DNA from: DASQPR01 sp963797605
Lineage (GTDB): Bacteria; Actinomycetota; Actinomycetes; Mycobacteriales; Micromonosporaceae
Direction of reading: 5' to 3'
Assembly: GCA_963797605.1 (NCBI GenBank)
Contig: CAWCPX010000009.1
Coordinates: forward strand, 248,001-312,000
DNA length: 64,000 bases
Below are positions 62,155-64,000 of this stretch, piece by piece. Position 1 is the stretch's first letter, and the number at the start of each line of letters is the position of its first letter. Under the pieces are notes generated by a model, which had not been told where the DNA came from, made no database searches, and saw only the letters and a list, made by a program, of their open reading frames with translations. Position numbers and translations under genes: made by a program.

Positions 62155-63162
62155 GTGAATCTCGACACCGTGTTCACCGCGCTCGACGACATCGACTGGA
62201 AGATCGCGCATGCGCTGCAGGTCGACGGGCGGGCGCCGTTCCGCCAGATCGGCGACGTGCTCGGCGTCTCCGACCAGACGGTCGCCCGGCACTACGCGAG
62301 CCTCCGGTCGACCGGGCGGCTGCGTGTCGTCGGTCTGACCGATCCGTTCCGCACCGGCCAGACACCGTGGATGCTGCGCGTCCGGTGTACGCCCGACGCG
62401 GCGGCCTCGATCGGTGAGGCGCTCGCCCGGCGTCACGACACGCGCTGGGTCACGATGACGACAGGCGGCACCGAGATCTGCACGATGGTGCACGCGGAGG
62501 CGGATCAGGGCGAGGCGTTGCTGCTCGACACGCTGCCGCGTACGCCCCGGGTGGTGGGCATCGACGCGTACGCGTTCCTGCACTTCTTCTTCGCCCAGGA
62601 GCAGAACCCGTTGACCCGCTCCGGCCCGCTGACGGCGCAGCAGGTCGCCGAACTGGCCCCGGCCGACGCGCCGAACACGCCGCAGACCGAGCCGGCCCCG
62701 CCGTACCCGCTCGATGACGGGGATCGACGGTTGCTGGCCGCGCTCGCGCGGGACGGACGTGCCGCGATCGGCGATCTGGCGACCGTGACGACGTGGTCGC
62801 AGACCACCGTGCGGCGCCGGATCAGCCAACTGCGCGCGAGCGGTGTGCTGTATTTCGACGTGGACCTGGCCTCGTGGACGCGATCCACGTCGTTTCGCGT
62901 CGCGTTGTGGTGCGACGTGGAGCCGGGGCGGCTCGCGGAGGCGGGAGCGGCGCTGGCCGAGCATCCGGAGGTCGCGTTCGCCGGGGCGACGACGGGGCCG
63001 CAGAACGTGTACGCGAGCGTGCTCTGCCAGGACGCGCCCGCGTTCTACCGCTACCTGACCGGCGCGGCGGCGGCACTTCCGGGCGTACGCCGAATCGAGA
63101 CGGCCCTGCTGCACCGCACCCTGAAGGGGCCGAGCCCCGCGCGGTCGTCGACAGGCCAGTAG
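62155..63162 (+). CDS. Lrp/AsnC-family regulator with two DNA-binding domains
   Basis: 335 residues from GTG. The first HTH is LDDIDWKIAHALQVDGRAPFRQIGDVL with SDQTVARHYASL. A ligand-binding (RAM-like) half follows. A second HTH (LDDGDRRLLAALARDGRAAIGDLATVT, SQTTVRRRISQL) starts near residue 185 with its own C-terminal sensor part. Such tandem Lrp proteins occur in actinobacteria. Being divergent from the DHA2 exporter suggests it controls that pump. A small ligand is probable but unknown. Confidence 0.85.
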   Translation: MNLDTVFTALDDIDWKIAHALQVDGRAPFRQIGDVLGVSDQTVARHYASLRSTGRLRVVGLTDPFRTGQTPWMLRVRCTPDAAASIGEALARRHDTRWVTMTTGGTEICTMVHAEADQGEALLLDTLPRTPRVVGIDAYAFLHFFFAQEQNPLTRSGPLTAQQVAELAPADAPNTPQTEPAPPYPLDDGDRRLLAALARDGRAAIGDLATVTTWSQTTVRRRISQLRASGVLYFDVDLASWTRSTSFRVALWCDVEPGRLAEAGAALAEHPEVAFAGATTGPQNVYASVLCQDAPAFYRYLTGAAAALPGVRRIETALLHRTLKGPSPARSSTGQ

Positions 63163-63173
63163 CATCGATACCC

Positions 63174-63710
63174 ATGCGCAAGGTTGTGGTGTACGAGTTG
63201 CTGTCGCTCGACGGGGTCGCCGACGATCCGGACGCGATCATCGGCGACTGGGACGACGCGATGGACGCGAACCTCGCCGCCGTGATCGGGCCGCAGGACG
63301 CGGTGATCCTCGGTCGCCGCAGCTACACCGAGTGGGCGAACTTCTGGCCGGGTAGCGACGTCGAGCCGTTCGCGACGTTCATCAACGGGGTCGCGAAGCA
63401 CGTCGCCACGTCGACGCCCCTCGATCAGGATTGGGCCCGTGCCACTGTGATCGACGGCGGGTTGGCCGAATTCGTCGGCGACCTGAAACAGCGGCGCGGT
63501 GGCGACATCGGCGTCCAGGCCAGCATTTCGGTCGCGCAGGCGCTGCTCGCCGCCGACGTCGTCGATGAACTTCGGCTCGTGATCGCGCCCAGGGTCGCCG
63601 GGAACGGGCGACGACTCCTCGATGGGGTGCCGTCGATTCGGCTCGAAACGATCGCGAGCGAGACCTCGCCGATGGGGTATCTGCTGGTCGGTTATCGCGT
63701 CGTGCGTTAG
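63174..63710 (+). CDS. RibD C-terminal/dihydrofolate reductase-like protein
   Basis: 178 residues from ATG 63174. VVVYELLSLDGVADDPD, DAVILGRRSYTEWANFWPG and IGVQASISVAQALLAADVVDELRLVIAPRVAGNGRRLLDG are the conserved blocks of the small actinobacterial DHFR-like (YyaP/RibD-C) family. NADPH-dependent reduction is likely; a true folate role is not implied. Eleven bases after the Lrp-type gene, so probably co-transcribed. Confidence 0.9.
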   Translation: MRKVVVYELLSLDGVADDPDAIIGDWDDAMDANLAAVIGPQDAVILGRRSYTEWANFWPGSDVEPFATFINGVAKHVATSTPLDQDWARATVIDGGLAEFVGDLKQRRGGDIGVQASISVAQALLAADVVDELRLVIAPRVAGNGRRLLDGVPSIRLETIASETSPMGYLLVGYRVVR

Positions 63711-63726
63711 CGCCCTCCCTACGGCC

Positions 63727-64000
63727 TCACGACGGCTTCGTCGCGACCAGGGTGAAGACGGTGAACGCGGCCAGAAACGGCTCGGTGCGTCGGCGTTCGA
63801 GCCATCGGTTCGCCGCGTCGGCGTGGACCGCTCCGGACTCGACGGCTCGTGGCATCACGGTCGTCAGCTTGAGGATCGGTTCGGCGGCCGCGAAATCGGT
63901 GAAGACCACCGCCGTGGCCGCGACGTCGCGGACGGTCAGGCCGGCACCGATCGCCAGGCGGGGCAGAGCCCGGCCGATGGCACCGTTGCGGACAACCCGG
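63727..64000 (-). CDS. SAM-dependent methyltransferase, C-terminal part cut by window edge
   Basis: Ninety residues of open frame run in from the right edge: RNGAIGRALPRLAIGAGLTVRDVAATAVVFTD, then MPRAVESGAVHADAANRWLERRRT and FLAAFTVFTLVATKPS. The R-x-x-x-R-x(6)-R-L-x-x-x-A-G-L block and the final FT.F...A.KP strand are typical of the end of UbiE/COQ5-type methyltransferases. The SAM motifs lie outside the window. Confidence 0.7.
   Translation of the reverse strand, partial: RVVRNGAIGRALPRLAIGAGLTVRDVAATAVVFTDFAAAEPILKLTTVMPRAVESGAVHADAANRWLERRRTEPFLAAFTVFTLVATKPS

Noticed and set aside
1..64000. tRNA, rRNA or other named RNA genes
   Set aside because: No cloverleaf with a TTCGA-type arm and no rRNA core sequence was noticed on either strand. 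A covariance search was not possible.

Overview
The window is high-GC actinobacterial DNA. It has NNS-biased codons, frequent GTG starts and many ATGA/GTGA stop-start overlaps. Lineage markers include a DUF222-HNH gene, a DUF1707 protein, an F420-type PPOX protein and a DivIVA-motif protein. I see no rRNA, tRNA or CRISPR array, so this looks like an ordinary accessory and metabolic stretch of a chromosome from a soil-type actinomycete. The genus cannot be fixed from the sequence alone.

Layout. 0-9.3 kb: small housekeeping and accessory genes (DivIVA-like, PadR plus membrane protein, three GNATs, a phosphotransferase, an IS110 remnant, DUF222-HNH, a pentapeptide protein, ThuA, a CLC channel). 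9.4-20.2 kb: a co-directional energy-metabolism run of Na+/H+ antiporter, NDH-2, glucose-6-phosphate dehydrogenase, GH15 hydrolase, GMC oxidoreductase and cytochrome bd subunits CydA/CydB, with starts and stops overlapping. 20.2-30.2 kb: a stand-alone restriction-enzyme head domain, LtrA, a large secreted beta-helix/discoidin protein, a VOC-SDR-pentapeptide operon, RidA and a stand-alone condensation-type protein. 30.3-34.3 kb: a LacI regulator facing a sugar-catabolic operon (two TIM barrels and a Gfo/Idh dehydrogenase). 34-41.9 kb: phosphatases, a PhyH dioxygenase, and a cupin-[three mini-ORFs]-SDR operon. 42-47 kb: a PaoABC-type molybdenum aldehyde oxidoreductase coupled to an unknown membrane protein. 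47-57 kb: DUF1707, LuxR, GDPD, MFS, PPOX, a Nudix-GNAT fusion, a tyrosine recombinase, FKBP, a phosphoesterase, a YflT-type stress protein and an MBL hydrolase. 57.6-64 kb: an AbiEii-type two-gene module, ahcY, a DHA2 exporter with a divergent double-HTH Lrp regulator, a RibD/DHFR-like protein and a truncated methyltransferase.

Two signals stand out. (1) A 65-nt repeat is present three times in perfect tandem between a cupin gene and an SDR gene, with a fourth diverged copy between two genes of the sugar operon 6.5 kb away. Each tandem unit is itself a 22-codon ORF that begins at ATG and stops at a TGA overlapping the next ATG. The whole chain, from cupin to SDR, is therefore linked by four ATGA junctions. 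(2) About ten genes, including the essential-looking ahcY, are broken by many single-base indels. Almost every one I decoded by hand falls on a codon third position, and insertions usually write two synonymous wobble bases side by side. This points to a consensus merged from two related genomes rather than to pseudogenes or homopolymer errors. I annotated those genes as single continuous loci.

Other structure outside genes includes a pair of 114-bp elements with inverted ends, an 18-bp inverted repeat around an 89-bp core, several short tandem repeats at gene ends, LacI-type operator repeats and a strong bidirectional terminator after ahcY.
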